DNA from: DASZHC01 sp035938215 | GTDB taxonomy: Bacteria; Verrucomicrobiota; Verrucomicrobiia; Chthoniobacterales; JAFAMB01 | Direction: 5' to 3' | DNA: 48,864 nucleotides | NCBI GenBank assembly: GCA_035938215.1 | Contig: DASZHC010000006.1 | Span: 1-48,864 of the forward strand | Shown: in pieces, positions 33,274 through 42,629 of the stretch | How the letters are laid out: every line of letters starts with the position of its first letter | Numbering within the stretch: the first letter of the stretch is position 1 | Program-made: the position numbers and the translations under genes | The notes under the pieces: generated by a model | What the model was told of the DNA's origin: nothing | The model's input: only the letters and a program-made list of their open reading frames with translations | Databases searched by the model: none

Positions 33274-34499
33274 ATGAAAATTCCTATCTTCAGCTTAATT
33301 TTATTCGCTTCTCTTGGCGAATTGGGGCTCACCACCGAAATCAAACCTCAAACCCCTCTAGCCTGGCCCGAATTGCAGAGGAAGGCTGCAAGATTTGGAA
33401 CCGTTTTAACGCTTCCGAAATTTGAAAATTCTCCTCAGGAGATCGCGAAATCGACGGATGCCGCGATCGCGAAAGCGAACGCAGCGTTGGATGCGATTGG
33501 CCGATTGGAACCGAAGAAGATAACCTTTCGCAATACGGTTCGAGCCCTGGACGACCTTCTCCTGGTGATGGAGAACGCGGTGAATGAAGAGACGCGTAAG
33601 AAGGTATACCTCGCGCGTGACAATCGGGCCCGTGAGAAGAATCTTGAGGCCCTGAAGAAGATGATCCAACTGCGCGGCGAAATCGCGCGCATATTAGGTT
33701 ACGACTCCTGGGCGGACTATCAGACCGAAATTCGGATGGCAAAGAATGGAGCGACACCGCTGGCCTTTCTTGAGAAATTAAAGACCGGCCTGGAGCCGAA
33801 GTTCCGAGCGGAACTAGATGAATTCAAGCAGATAAAGGCGGCGAGCAATGGAAGCACTACTCCCGACGTAAACCTTTGGGATTGGTGGTATTGCGCAGAA
33901 AAACTCAGGCAGGAGAAATACCAGGTCGATGCCGAGGCTCTCCGTATCTATTTTCCCTATGAAAAAGTGCTGCAGGGCATGTTTAATGTCTACGAGCGCA
34001 TCTTTGGCATTCAGATCCAGGAAGTTAGTCCTCCATCAAAATACACGCAGGACCTGAGGTTATATGCAGTCATCGACAAAAATTCCGGGGCGCCTCTCGG
34101 AATGTTTTACATGGACATGTTTCCAAGGCCCGGGAAATACAATCATTTTGCAAATTTTTCGATTATCGATGGCAAACGTCTTGCAGGTGGAAGGTATCAA
34201 CGGCCTACTACCAGCCTAATTTGTAATTTTCCTCCGCCTACAAAGGAGGGCCCATCGCTTATGACGCATGACGACGTCACGACGATTTGGCATGCAATGC
34301 ATGCCATCCTTACGCAAGCGAAGTATGCGCGATTTGCCGGCACAAATGTTCCTCAAGACTTTGTCGAAGCGCCTTCGCAAATGCTTGAGTATTTCACCTG
34401 GGACAAAACAGTATTGGACAGCTCGCTGCCGACTACCGCGACCCGAGTAAAAAGATCCCTCAGGTTGAGCCCTTCCTTAAATACGTGGGCATTCAATGA
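33274..34499 (+). pseudogene. M3 family oligopeptidase with multiple lesions, zinc motif deleted
   Basis: Resembles secreted thimet-oligopeptidase-like enzymes (signal peptide about 1-20; family body KKVYLARDNRAREKNLEAL, DYQTEIRMAKNGATPLAFLE, then AKYARFAGTNVPQDFVEAPS). Three defects are visible: about 130 residues seem missing between TFRNTVRALDDLL and VMENAVNEETRKK; the FHEFGHAMHAIL motif reads WHAMHAIL, i.e. loss of HEFG, removing the first zinc His and catalytic Glu; and after VLDS the frame shifts by one base, the true continuation being AADYRDPSKKIPQ...KYVGIQ. The family's last ~190 residues are absent. Its final TGA overlaps the oppA ATG. Confidence 0.8.
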
Positions 34500-36166
34500 G
34501 TAGCGCGATGAAGACGGTGATTGGCGTGATCGCCGTGTTATTTGCAGGCGTCCTGGTTTGGATGTTTGCCAGAGGCACCGCGACAGATAGATCGTCATAC
34601 AGCCTCACGTTGCGAGAGGCGAACAGGAATAAAATTCTGTTGCTGACAGTTGGATCCGAGCCGCGCACGCTCGATCCTCAGGCGGCGCAAGGAGTGACGG
34701 AACATCACATAATCATGGCCATGATTGAGGGATTGGTGGCGCCAAGTATTAACGATCAAGCCAAAGTCGTTCCCGGAATGGCGGACCGATGGGAACACAA
34801 TGACGATTATTCGGTCTGGATGTTTCATATTGGCGAGGATCGAAAATGGTCGAATGGTGATTCCATAACGGCGCACGATTTTGTTTTCTCCTATAAACGG
34901 ATGCTGACTGCATCGTTCGGGGCACAGTACGCTGAAAACCTTTATATTCTAAAAGGGGCGGAGGAATACTACAACGGGAAAACCGGTAACTTCGATGATG
35001 TCGGTGTCAAGGCGATCGACGACCATAATTTGCGTATCGAACTGGTAGGTCCGACTCCCTACCTGCTTTCGCTTGTGCAGCATGATTCGTGGCTGCCGAT
35101 CAATCCGAAGACGATTTTAAAGTTCGGCAATATCGATACCCGTGACACTAAATGGACGCATGCCGGGAACTATGTAGCCAACGGGCCTTTCATAATGAAG
35201 ACCTGGCGACCGAACGATGTGATCGAGGTGGTTCGCAATCCGCTCTATTGGGACGCAGCGAACGTAAAACTGAACGGAATTAATTTCTATTCGATTGAGA
35301 ATTCGAATACGGGGGGCAGGGCATTTCAGGCAGGACAGTTGCACAAAACCGATCAAGTCTCTTTGGATAAGGTCCCTTATTATCGGCGAATGCATCCGGA
35401 GTTGATTCGAATCGATCCCTACGAGGGAGTCTATTTCTATCGCATCAACATTTCACGAAAAGTGTTGGATAATCCTAAGGTACGGCTGGCTTTAAATCTT
35501 GCGATTGACCGGGACGCGATCGTCAAAAATATTCTTCGAGAAGACCAGAAGCCGGCTACCGGATTCACGCCTCCAGGAATGGGGGACTACACGCCACTCA
35601 ATAAGATTACCTATGACCCGGAGCGGGCGCGCCAGTTGTTAGCCGAGGCTGGTTATCCTAAGGGAAAGGGGTTTCCGAAGTTCACGATCCATTTCAACAC
35701 GCTCGAATCGCATCGTGCAATCGCGGAAGCGATCCAGCAGATGTGGAAGGAGGAACTAGGTATCGACGTGACTCTCGAAAACCAGGAGTGGAAAGTTTAT
35801 CTCGATACGCAGAACAGCATTAACTATGACATTTCGCGTTCTGCATGGATCGGTGATTTCCTGGATCCGGTCACCTTTCTGAGCATGTGGACGGCCGGGA
35901 ACGGGAACAACAACACTCACTGGGCTAACTCAAAATATGATGCGTTAATCGAGCAAGCGGCGCGAACTGGCGATCCAAAAACGCGCCTTGATATTTTGCA
36001 TCGGGCTGAGGAACTCTTTCTCAGCGAGTTGCCGGTCGTGCTTGTTTACTGGTACACGAACACATATCTGTTGCAACCTTCGGTACAGAATTGGTATCCG
36101 CTTGTTTTGGGAAATCACAATTATAAATATATCGATCTCAAGGACGAGTTCGAGAGAGCGAAATGA
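34496..36166 (+). CDS. oppA: Oligopeptide ABC transporter substrate-binding protein
   Basis: Captures peptides outside the membrane for the Opp importer. The 556-residue SBP_bac_5 protein has an N-terminal membrane anchor/signal (MKTVIGVIAVLFAGVLVWMF) without a lipobox Cys, then LTVGSEPRTLDPQAAQGVTE, WSNGDSITAHDFVFSYKRML and VRLALNLAIDRDAIVKNIL, all OppA signatures. ATG 34496 overlaps the M3 remnant stop (ATGA); an ATG at 34508 is also possible. First intact gene of a five-gene operon. Confidence 0.93.
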   Translation: MSSAMKTVIGVIAVLFAGVLVWMFARGTATDRSSYSLTLREANRNKILLLTVGSEPRTLDPQAAQGVTEHHIIMAMIEGLVAPSINDQAKVVPGMADRWEHNDDYSVWMFHIGEDRKWSNGDSITAHDFVFSYKRMLTASFGAQYAENLYILKGAEEYYNGKTGNFDDVGVKAIDDHNLRIELVGPTPYLLSLVQHDSWLPINPKTILKFGNIDTRDTKWTHAGNYVANGPFIMKTWRPNDVIEVVRNPLYWDAANVKLNGINFYSIENSNTGGRAFQAGQLHKTDQVSLDKVPYYRRMHPELIRIDPYEGVYFYRINISRKVLDNPKVRLALNLAIDRDAIVKNILREDQKPATGFTPPGMGDYTPLNKITYDPERARQLLAEAGYPKGKGFPKFTIHFNTLESHRAIAEAIQQMWKEELGIDVTLENQEWKVYLDTQNSINYDISRSAWIGDFLDPVTFLSMWTAGNGNNNTHWANSKYDALIEQAARTGDPKTRLDILHRAEELFLSELPVVLVYWYTNTYLLQPSVQNWYPLVLGNHNYKYIDLKDEFERAK

Positions 36167-37092
36167 TAAAGATCATTGCAGGCCGTTTGTTTCAACTGAT
36201 CCCGGTGCTCTGGATCATTTTGACGCTGACCTTTTTTATGACCAAGATTGTTCCCGGGGGACCGTTCAGCGCGGAACGCCAGGCCACTCCTGAGGTTATT
36301 GCTCAGCTGAATGCGTATTACGGTTTGGATAAACCGGTCTGGCAGCAGTACCTGAGATACCTTTCGAAGGTGGTCATGTTTGATTTTGGACCGTCCTATA
36401 CCTATCAAAGCGAATCTGTAAACGAGGTCATAGGCAGAGCATTCCCTATATCTTTACAAATTGGTACCCTGGCATTTTGCATTGCTTTAGTTATCGGCGT
36501 AACGGCCGGTGTTATCGCGGCGGCCAACAAGAACAAATTGCTGGACTATCTGCCGATGTCGATTTCGATGCTCGGGATCTGTTTACCGACGTTTGTCCTT
36601 GGGCCAATTCTCGCCCTGGTATTTGGGCTGGTTTTGAAGTTGGCGCCCGTCAGCGGGTGGTATGGCTTGAACTACGTGCCCTTGCATCCGGCGGTCATGC
36701 CTGCGGTAACGCTCGGCCTCTTCTATGCTGCCTATATCGCCCGTTTAACGCGAGGCGGCATGCTCGACATACTTAATCAGGATTTTATTCGGACTGCCCG
36801 CGCGAAGGGCGTGCCTGAGCACGAAATTATCTTCAGGCATGCGTCGCGTGGAGGGTTGCTGCCAGTAGTAGCCTTCCTCGGTCCCTGTTTTGCCGGCCTT
36901 ATCAGCGGTTCTTTTGTTGTCGAGAAAGTATTTAATGTACCGGGTCTCGGCCAGGAATTCATCAAGTCGGTATTTAACCGGGATTACCCGCTGATACTTG
37001 GCACGGTGGTATTTTTTGGGGCGCTGATTGTCATCTTTAATCTTGTGTCAGACGTCGTGCAGTTGCTGCTCGATCCGCGATCGCGAAACTAG
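36163..37092 (+). CDS. oppB: Oligopeptide ABC transporter permease OppB
   Basis: Inner-membrane permease, 309 residues, six predicted transmembrane helices. N-terminal LFQLIPVLWIILTLTFFM and the periplasmic LDKPVWQQYLRYLSKVVMFD are OppB/DppB-typical; the EAA loop reads RTARAKGVPEHEIIFRHASR. Start overlaps the oppA stop by 4 nt (ATGA). Confidence 0.94.
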   Translation: MIKIIAGRLFQLIPVLWIILTLTFFMTKIVPGGPFSAERQATPEVIAQLNAYYGLDKPVWQQYLRYLSKVVMFDFGPSYTYQSESVNEVIGRAFPISLQIGTLAFCIALVIGVTAGVIAAANKNKLLDYLPMSISMLGICLPTFVLGPILALVFGLVLKLAPVSGWYGLNYVPLHPAVMPAVTLGLFYAAYIARLTRGGMLDILNQDFIRTARAKGVPEHEIIFRHASRGGLLPVVAFLGPCFAGLISGSFVVEKVFNVPGLGQEFIKSVFNRDYPLILGTVVFFGALIVIFNLVSDVVQLLLDPRSRN

Positions 37093-37101
37093 TGCATCGA
37101 T

Positions 37102-38199
37102 ATGCGAGACAGTACACGAGCCGCTCCCTTTGCCGACCCGGTTCCGGTCCAAGGTGAATCATTGGAACGCGGGTCTTCGCTCTGGCGGGATGCGTGGCTT
37201 CGACTGCAGAAAAACCGAATTGCGCTTTTTGGACTCTGGACTTTCATGCTGATTGCGATCTTGTGCCTGGGCGGGCCGTTTTTCACTAGCTATTCTTACG
37301 AGTCCACCGAAATCAGCTTGAAGGCGAGCGCGCCGACGGAGCGCATCGTACTAAGAACAGAGTTCCGGAAAGTTGGGGAACCAAGGGAAAGTTATTTGGC
37401 GCTCTCGAGTCTGGAAGATGAATTTCTTGAGAGGAGCCCGGCGGAGCGCCGGGCGATCAAGGAGCGGGTTCAGAACGGCAACGAATTTCGCGAAGGAAAC
37501 GCAGCCTATCGGCTCTCGAATCAACGCCACGTTTTTGGAACGGACCCCCTCGGCCGGGATCTGCTCACGCGGGTATTGATTGGCGGACGGATCTCGCTGG
37601 CGGTTGGGTTTGCAGCAACACTGGTTTCCATCGCGATTGGAGTGGTATGGGGCGCGGCGGCTGGATTTGCCGGAGGCAAGGTGGATACCGTCATGATGCG
37701 GTTTGCGGACATCTTGTACGCTCTGCCTTTTACGGTCATTGTGATTTTGCTGATGGTGATGTTTGGGCGCAATTTCGTCCTGTTGTTCGTGGCAATCGGT
37801 GCGGTCGAGTGGCTGAACATGTCGCGTATAGTGCGCGGCCAGATCATCGCGCTGAAAAACCAGGAGTTTATTGAGGCTGCGATATCGCTGGGTTTACCTG
37901 CGTATCGAATCATGTTTCGGCACCTGATCCCGAATGTAATGGGGTCGATTATCATTTACACGACCCTTACCGTTCCCAATGTCATGCTGCTGGAGGCAGT
38001 GCTGAGCTTTCTGGGGCTGGGTGTCCAGCCGCCGCTCAGTTCCTGGGGTGTATTAATTGATGAGGGATCGCGGACGATGGAGACCTCGCCCTGGTTGCTG
38101 TTTTTCCCCGCAGTCTTCTTCACTCTGACGCTTTTCTCCCTGAACTTTTTGGGAGACGGTCTTCGCGATGCGCTTGATCCCAAATCAAGCAAAGATTGA
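37102..38199 (+). CDS. oppC: Oligopeptide ABC transporter permease OppC
   Basis: Second permease, 365 residues. An N-terminal helix (NRIALFGLWTFMLIAILCLG) is followed by a larger than usual periplasmic segment (about 60-140, charged, with EFLERSPAERRAIKERVQNG), then FGTDPLGRDLLTRVLIGGRI and five helices. The EAA loop reads EAAISLGLPAYRIMFRHLIP. Start 9 bases after oppB. Its first bases resemble the GCGAGACGGTACAC repeat box seen near 5459 and 9424. Confidence 0.93.
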   Translation: MRDSTRAAPFADPVPVQGESLERGSSLWRDAWLRLQKNRIALFGLWTFMLIAILCLGGPFFTSYSYESTEISLKASAPTERIVLRTEFRKVGEPRESYLALSSLEDEFLERSPAERRAIKERVQNGNEFREGNAAYRLSNQRHVFGTDPLGRDLLTRVLIGGRISLAVGFAATLVSIAIGVVWGAAAGFAGGKVDTVMMRFADILYALPFTVIVILLMVMFGRNFVLLFVAIGAVEWLNMSRIVRGQIIALKNQEFIEAAISLGLPAYRIMFRHLIPNVMGSIIIYTTLTVPNVMLLEAVLSFLGLGVQPPLSSWGVLIDEGSRTMETSPWLLFFPAVFFTLTLFSLNFLGDGLRDALDPKSSKD

Positions 38200-38202
38200 A
38201 GC

Positions 38203-38266
38203 TAGAATCCTTGAAAAGCAAAACTGATTACATCCTTACATCTCGCCGGTCTGAGGTGCGGTCTCG
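38203..38266. repeat. Repeat fragments between oppC and oppD
   Basis: TAGAATCCTTGAAAAGCAAA (terminus of the 9.6/33.1-kb element) followed by CTCGCCGGTCTGAGGTGCGG, the inverse of sequence at 9513-9540. This scar sits inside the opp operon without breaking a gene. Confidence 0.6.
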
Positions 38267-38273
38267 CTAGTGT

Positions 38274-39284
38274 ATGGCGCTACTCGAAATAGAGGATCTC
38301 CGAACTTATTTTTACACTCGCGCCGGCATCGTACGCGCGGTCGACGGCGTGTCTCTTTCTTTGTCCCATGGCGAGACGATGGGGATCGTCGGTGAGTCTG
38401 GTTCGGGCAAATCCGTAACCTGCTACTCAATTCTCGGTCTGATCCCGCGACCTCCGGGAAAGATAGTTTCCGGAGTTGCTCGATTTGACGGAATTGATCT
38501 TCTGAGCTGCTCGGATCGCCAATTGCGCGCAATTCGAGGGAAGAGAATCTCGATGATCTTTCAAGATCCGATGACGTCCCTCAATCCGTACATGCGGATT
38601 TCGGATCAACTGGTCGAACCTCTTCTTGTTCACGAAGGGATGAGCAGGTCAGGGGCTTTAATCAGGGCTGTCGAGAGTTTGGAGGAACTCGGGATTCAGG
38701 ATGCGTCCACTCGAATCAATCTTTATCCGCATCAATTTTCGGGAGGAATGAGGCAACGTATCATGATTGCGATGGCGCTCATCAGCCGGCCTGAAATACT
38801 CATCGCTGATGAACCGACCTCGGCCCTTGACGTGACTGTGCAAGCCCAGATACTGGAATTGATCAAACAGCGTCAGAGGGAATTGGGAACGGCGGTGATT
38901 TTCATAACACATGATCTGGGTGTTGTTGCTTCCTTTTGCCAATATGTGACAGTGATGTACGCGGGCCGGATTGTTGAATCGGCGCCAACGGGTGAGTTGT
39001 TCGCCCGCCCGATGCATCCATACAGCGCGTCTCTTCAGCAGTCTATCCCGGCGCTTCATCAGAAAGGACAGCCTCTCTATACGATTCCCGGTATGCCGCC
39101 GGATCTAACCCTCGATATTGAGGGGTGTCCCTTTGCCCCGCGATGCGGCCATGCGACGGCTATCTGCAGAGAGCAAAGAGTCGCTCTGAAAGAGATCACT
39201 TCTGGTCACGGAACGGCCTGTATCCGTTTTCAGAGGGGCGAACTGGCGAATACTCCCCTCGCGAGCACTGCCGCCGCTCTATGA
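38274..39284 (+). CDS. oppD: Oligopeptide ABC transporter ATP-binding protein OppD
   Basis: ATPase of the importer, 336 residues. Walker A GESGSGKS (40-47), Q-loop IFQDPM, signature FSGGMRQR (155-162), Walker B LIADEPTSALDVT (176-188), then the C-terminal oligopeptide/dipeptide transporter domain with the CPFAPRCGHATAIC cysteine cluster, which in relatives can hold an Fe-S cluster. Stop overlaps the oppF start (ATGA). Confidence 0.95.
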   Translation: MALLEIEDLRTYFYTRAGIVRAVDGVSLSLSHGETMGIVGESGSGKSVTCYSILGLIPRPPGKIVSGVARFDGIDLLSCSDRQLRAIRGKRISMIFQDPMTSLNPYMRISDQLVEPLLVHEGMSRSGALIRAVESLEELGIQDASTRINLYPHQFSGGMRQRIMIAMALISRPEILIADEPTSALDVTVQAQILELIKQRQRELGTAVIFITHDLGVVASFCQYVTVMYAGRIVESAPTGELFARPMHPYSASLQQSIPALHQKGQPLYTIPGMPPDLTLDIEGCPFAPRCGHATAICREQRVALKEITSGHGTACIRFQRGELANTPLASTAAAL

Positions 39285-40261
39285 GTTCATTTCTTGTCAC
39301 TCACGGTCTGAAGACTCATTTCCCGATTTATAGGGGCGCCATTTTTCGAAAGGAAATTGGGACCGTCAAGGCGGTGGACGGCATCGATCTGCAACTGCGC
39401 AAAGGTGAAATCCTGGGCCTGGTTGGCGAGTCGGGTTGCGGCAAGTCAACTCTTGCACGCACGATCATGCAGCTTGTCCCGAACACGGAAGGAACGGTTC
39501 TGCTCGAGGGACGAGATCTTTCGAATCTTCCCAAAAGCAGCGTGCGCGCCGAGCGGGTGAATTTTCAGATGATTTTTCAAGACCCTTACGCTTCGCTCAA
39601 TCCTCGCATGACCGTCTTTGACACCCTTGGCGAAGCAATTCAGACAAGGCGCAAACTTCCGAAAAGAATGTTGCTGGAAAAGGTGGCTCTGTTGATGAAT
39701 ACGGTTGGGTTGCCTGCAAACCAGATGCGTCGTTATCCCCACGAATTTTCTGGGGGCCAACGTCAACGTATCGCGATTGCGCGGGCTCTTGCTCCAGAGC
39801 CCAAGTTGATCATTGCCGATGAACCGGTATCTGCACTTGATGTATCGATTCAGTCTCAAATTCTCAATCTTATAGCGAATCTTCGCCACCGGATGGAATT
39901 GACGATGATCTTTATCTCACACGATATCTCGGTGGTTAAATATATCTCTGACCGAATCGCCGTGATGTACCTCGGGCGTCTGGTGGAAATTGGTCCCGCA
40001 GCTGACGTCGTTGAAAGACCATTGCATCCTTATACGAGGGCTCTCGTATCCGCAGTGCCCGTTCCCGATCCGGAGAGAGAGCGCAAACGGCAGCGGATCC
40101 TGTTGCAAGGGGATCCTCCTTCGCCGATGGATCCACCGACCGGCTGTCCTTTCCACCCTCGTTGTCAGTTTGCAATTGACGCTTGCAAGGTCTCCAGACC
40201 CGAACTTGAAGAAAAGGAACCTGGCCGGTTCGCGGCGTGCATCCGTGTCGGGGAGATCTAG
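39281..40261 (+). CDS. oppF: Oligopeptide ABC transporter ATP-binding protein OppF
   Basis: Second ATPase, 326 residues from ATG 39281. N-terminal HFPIYRGAIFRKEIGTVKAV is OppF/DppF-typical; Walker A GESGCGKS (49-56), signature FSGGQRQR (156-163), Walker B LIIADEPVSALDVS, and C-terminal GCPFHPRCQFAIDAC. A longer in-frame reading from 39125 lies within oppD and is not credible. Completes oppABCDF. Confidence 0.95.
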   Translation: MSSFLVTHGLKTHFPIYRGAIFRKEIGTVKAVDGIDLQLRKGEILGLVGESGCGKSTLARTIMQLVPNTEGTVLLEGRDLSNLPKSSVRAERVNFQMIFQDPYASLNPRMTVFDTLGEAIQTRRKLPKRMLLEKVALLMNTVGLPANQMRRYPHEFSGGQRQRIAIARALAPEPKLIIADEPVSALDVSIQSQILNLIANLRHRMELTMIFISHDISVVKYISDRIAVMYLGRLVEIGPAADVVERPLHPYTRALVSAVPVPDPERERKRQRILLQGDPPSPMDPPTGCPFHPRCQFAIDACKVSRPELEEKEPGRFAACIRVGEI

Positions 40262-40789
40262 ACCTTACCAATTTAGTAGCTTGAGAAGGTCAGGTTAAGG
40301 GAGAGAGCAACAAGTTGTCAGTGGGGGCCTCCGCGAAACAGATTGGTAGGAGGGCCGGATCTCCGAGCCGGCCGGTTCCCCCAGGGGAGGAGATCAGATT
40401 GAGGCATTTGAAATACACAATCGTTACATGTTGCTTTCAATCCATAATCTGGCGCCCTTTCAGGGCGAGTCGCTTAATGGGACGGGTTCCCCGGGGTTAA
40501 AACCGGGCTTCTGAGAACCCGTTGTCCCTTTGGGACAAAAGCTCCGGGCTGAGCGCTGGCCCAAATACATCCGCGGTTTTGGGACCAAATTAATTGACAA
40601 TAACGGGCCACTCGGGACCACGCAGGGTCTTGGACCGCTCGCGTTGGTTCTTGCACGTAAGTGACAAGAATTTCATCCTTGTTTCATCACCCCTTAACCG
40701 AGCTCTGTTTTCCTAAGCATCGACGCAGGGTTCCAGCAGCACCCTCTGCGAAGGCGCCTGCGATGTTTCCGAACCGAAGTGGAGGTATT
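40262..40789. repeat. Gene-free interval with three consecutive hairpins
   Basis: A palindrome arm (GGAGGGCCGGATCTCCGAGC at 40352) is followed by a block at 40453-40536 of CGCCCTTTCAGGGCG (40453-40467), a GACGGGTTC...GAACCCGTTGTC stem enclosing CCCCGGGGTTAAAACC, and GTCCCTTTGGGAC (40524-40536). I recall similar three-hairpin blocks from Acidobacteria and Verrucomicrobiota intergenic DNA. Beyond 40540 nothing is recognised until the GGAGGT before 40790. Confidence 0.6.
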
Positions 40790-41611
40790 ATGTTCGATAT
40801 TTTAGTTAAGGCGTCCCCAGAGAGAGTCCGCGGTATGAATCGGCCTGCTGAGGTCGCTCTGAGCAAGGTTCCCGAAGTCACTCTGGCTTTTTGGATCATC
40901 AAGATAGCTGCGACGACCTTGGGCGAAACGGGCGGAGATGCCCTTTCCATGACGATGCATCTAGGCTACGCGCTCAGCACCGGCGTTTTCTTCTCGCTCT
41001 TTATCGCCGCGGTCGCAGCCCAGGTCGCTTCGAAATCCTTTAACCCATTGCTCTATTGGGCGGTCATCGTCGCAACGACCACCGCCGGCACGACAATGGC
41101 AGACTATGCGGATCGCTCGCTCGGGATCGGTTACGTGGGAGGCTCACTTATGCTCTTTACGATATTGATGATCGTTCTCGGACTGTGGTGGCTTTCTATG
41201 GGCACGGTATCAGTCAACAACATCACCTCGCGGAAGGCGGAGCTATTCTATTGGATGACGATTCTTTTCTCCAACACCCTCGGGACAGCCCTCGGTGATT
41301 TCCTTGCCGATTCTTCAGGACTGGGATACGAAGGTGCGGCGATCGTCTTCGCCGGCGCTTTGGCCCTTGTTGCAGGCACCTACTTCTACACGAAGGTTTC
41401 ACGTACCTTGCTGTTCTGGTCGGCGTTCATCCTCACCCGTCCGCTCGGAGCGACGGTCGGCGATCTTCTTACTAAGCCCATCGCGAACGGCGGACTCAAT
41501 CTCAGTCGCATCAGCTCCTCCCTAATTATCACGATTTTCATGATCGGCTGCATTCTGTTCCTGTCCCAGAGGGCAGGCGGCCATCCGCAGGGGCGTGAGC
41601 AAAACCCGTGA
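40790..41611 (+). CDS. COG4705-type integral membrane protein
   Basis: A 273-residue protein with eight or more hydrophobic helices and internal repetition: KIAATTLGETGGDALSMTM, VATTTAGTTMADYADRSLGI, LFSNTLGTALGDFLADSSGL and LTRPLGATVGDLLTKPIANG are four copies of a T-x-G(E/T)..GD(x)L(A/D/T) unit. This is the pattern of the uncharacterised COG4705 membrane proteins. The conserved acidic residues in successive helices suggest ion or metal handling, which is inference. ATG 40790 has a perfect GGAGGT but only 3 bases of spacing; a start at about 40835 (MNRPAEV) is possible. Confidence 0.8.
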   Translation: MFDILVKASPERVRGMNRPAEVALSKVPEVTLAFWIIKIAATTLGETGGDALSMTMHLGYALSTGVFFSLFIAAVAAQVASKSFNPLLYWAVIVATTTAGTTMADYADRSLGIGYVGGSLMLFTILMIVLGLWWLSMGTVSVNNITSRKAELFYWMTILFSNTLGTALGDFLADSSGLGYEGAAIVFAGALALVAGTYFYTKVSRTLLFWSAFILTRPLGATVGDLLTKPIANGGLNLSRISSSLIITIFMIGCILFLSQRAGGHPQGREQNP

Positions 41612-41924
41612 GGCATCTCGGAGCATTCGCGCAATGGTTCTGAAGCCCAATTGTTCGTGGAAAATCTCGGCTTACGAAAATCACTGGCGCCCGCTCGAGG
41701 ACCGGTGCTGATTTTGCCGAGCTTCGACATCATAATGCGCCTGAGCGTGATCACAAAGATAGGGTGAGAGTCAAACTGAGGCGGAGAACCTCTACCTCTG
41801 ACCATGTTTTAAGATTAAGAAATTTTCATGTCTCCTTCACGCTTGGTTCATCGGGCTCTGCGAGGATCCTCCAAGGGGTGCGACACGGTCAGTCTCTTTA
41901 ACCTCAAAAGATCGGATGATACCA

Positions 41925-42032
41925 ATGACTTCTAAAACGAAACTATTCCATGAGATTAAAATAGATGCCGGCAACGGCTCGATTCTTCGAATTGATGTTG
42001 ATTCCGCTGACCGAGAACGAGGAAAGAGCTGA
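41925..42032 (+). CDS. Possible 35-aa small protein
   Basis: An ATG frame encoding MTSKTKLFHEIKIDAGNGSI and a short charged tail. It reads like a real small soluble peptide but has no Shine-Dalgarno or family. The rest of 41612-42094 holds nothing I recognise. Confidence 0.2.
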   Translation: MTSKTKLFHEIKIDAGNGSILRIDVDSADRERGKS

Positions 42033-42094
42033 CTGACCCGTTAAAGGTTCAAGAGGCCATCTCTTATCTGAATCGATTCTGCGCCCGATTCCGC

Positions 42095-42541
42095 TTGTTG
42101 ATTGTAGGGCTCCTCCTCGTTAGTTTATATAAGGGGGCGGCTCCAACAACTCAAGCCGGTGAGAACAACGATGTGAAGGTGTTGCTCCGGTTAGAAGGCG
42201 AAATGGCGCAAGCTTGGGTGCAGCGGGACACGCAGACTCTCGAGCGAATTCTGGCCGATGACTACACGCTCGCCGGTACAGGTGATTCTTTGATCAGTAA
42301 AAGTCAGTACGTTGCCGGACTAGATAATCCAGAATTCCGGACCACCTCTGCAATCATCGAGGACGTCCGGATACGTGTCTATGGCGATGCGGCCGTCGTG
42401 ACCGGTCGCGCTACCTACCAGGGTTGGTCTAAAAAACGTGGAAGGTACGTTCATCGCGTCAGGTTTACGGATACTTTCATCCAGCGCGACAGTACTTGGA
42501 AATGTGTCGCTACGCACGCGTCAGCTCTTGCCGCGGAGTAA
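42095..42541 (+). CDS. Exported NTF2-like (DUF4440-type) protein
   Basis: A 148-residue protein: a hydrophobic signal (MLIVGLLLVSLYKGAAPTTQA) then a cone-fold domain with LRLEGEMAQAWVQRDTQTLE, ILADDYTLAGTGDSL, RVYGDAAVVTGRATYQG and VRFTDTFIQRDSTWKCVATH, the DUF4440/SnoaL-like pattern. Function unknown; such domains bind small hydrophobic ligands or act as enzymes. The start is the TTG at 42095 with no Shine-Dalgarno, so it is uncertain. Confidence 0.75.
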   Translation: MLIVGLLLVSLYKGAAPTTQAGENNDVKVLLRLEGEMAQAWVQRDTQTLERILADDYTLAGTGDSLISKSQYVAGLDNPEFRTTSAIIEDVRIRVYGDAAVVTGRATYQGWSKKRGRYVHRVRFTDTFIQRDSTWKCVATHASALAAE

Positions 42542-42629
42542 AGCTTGGGCAAGACAACGGCTTTCCGAAACAGCTGCGGGTATTGCAACAAAGCACTGGA
42601 TCTCCCCCCATTTCGCTAAACGCGCGAGT

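Noticed and set aside
39125..39280. N-terminal extension of OppF into oppD
   Set aside because: It is oppD coding sequence in another frame; ATG 39281 with the ATGA overlap is the natural start.
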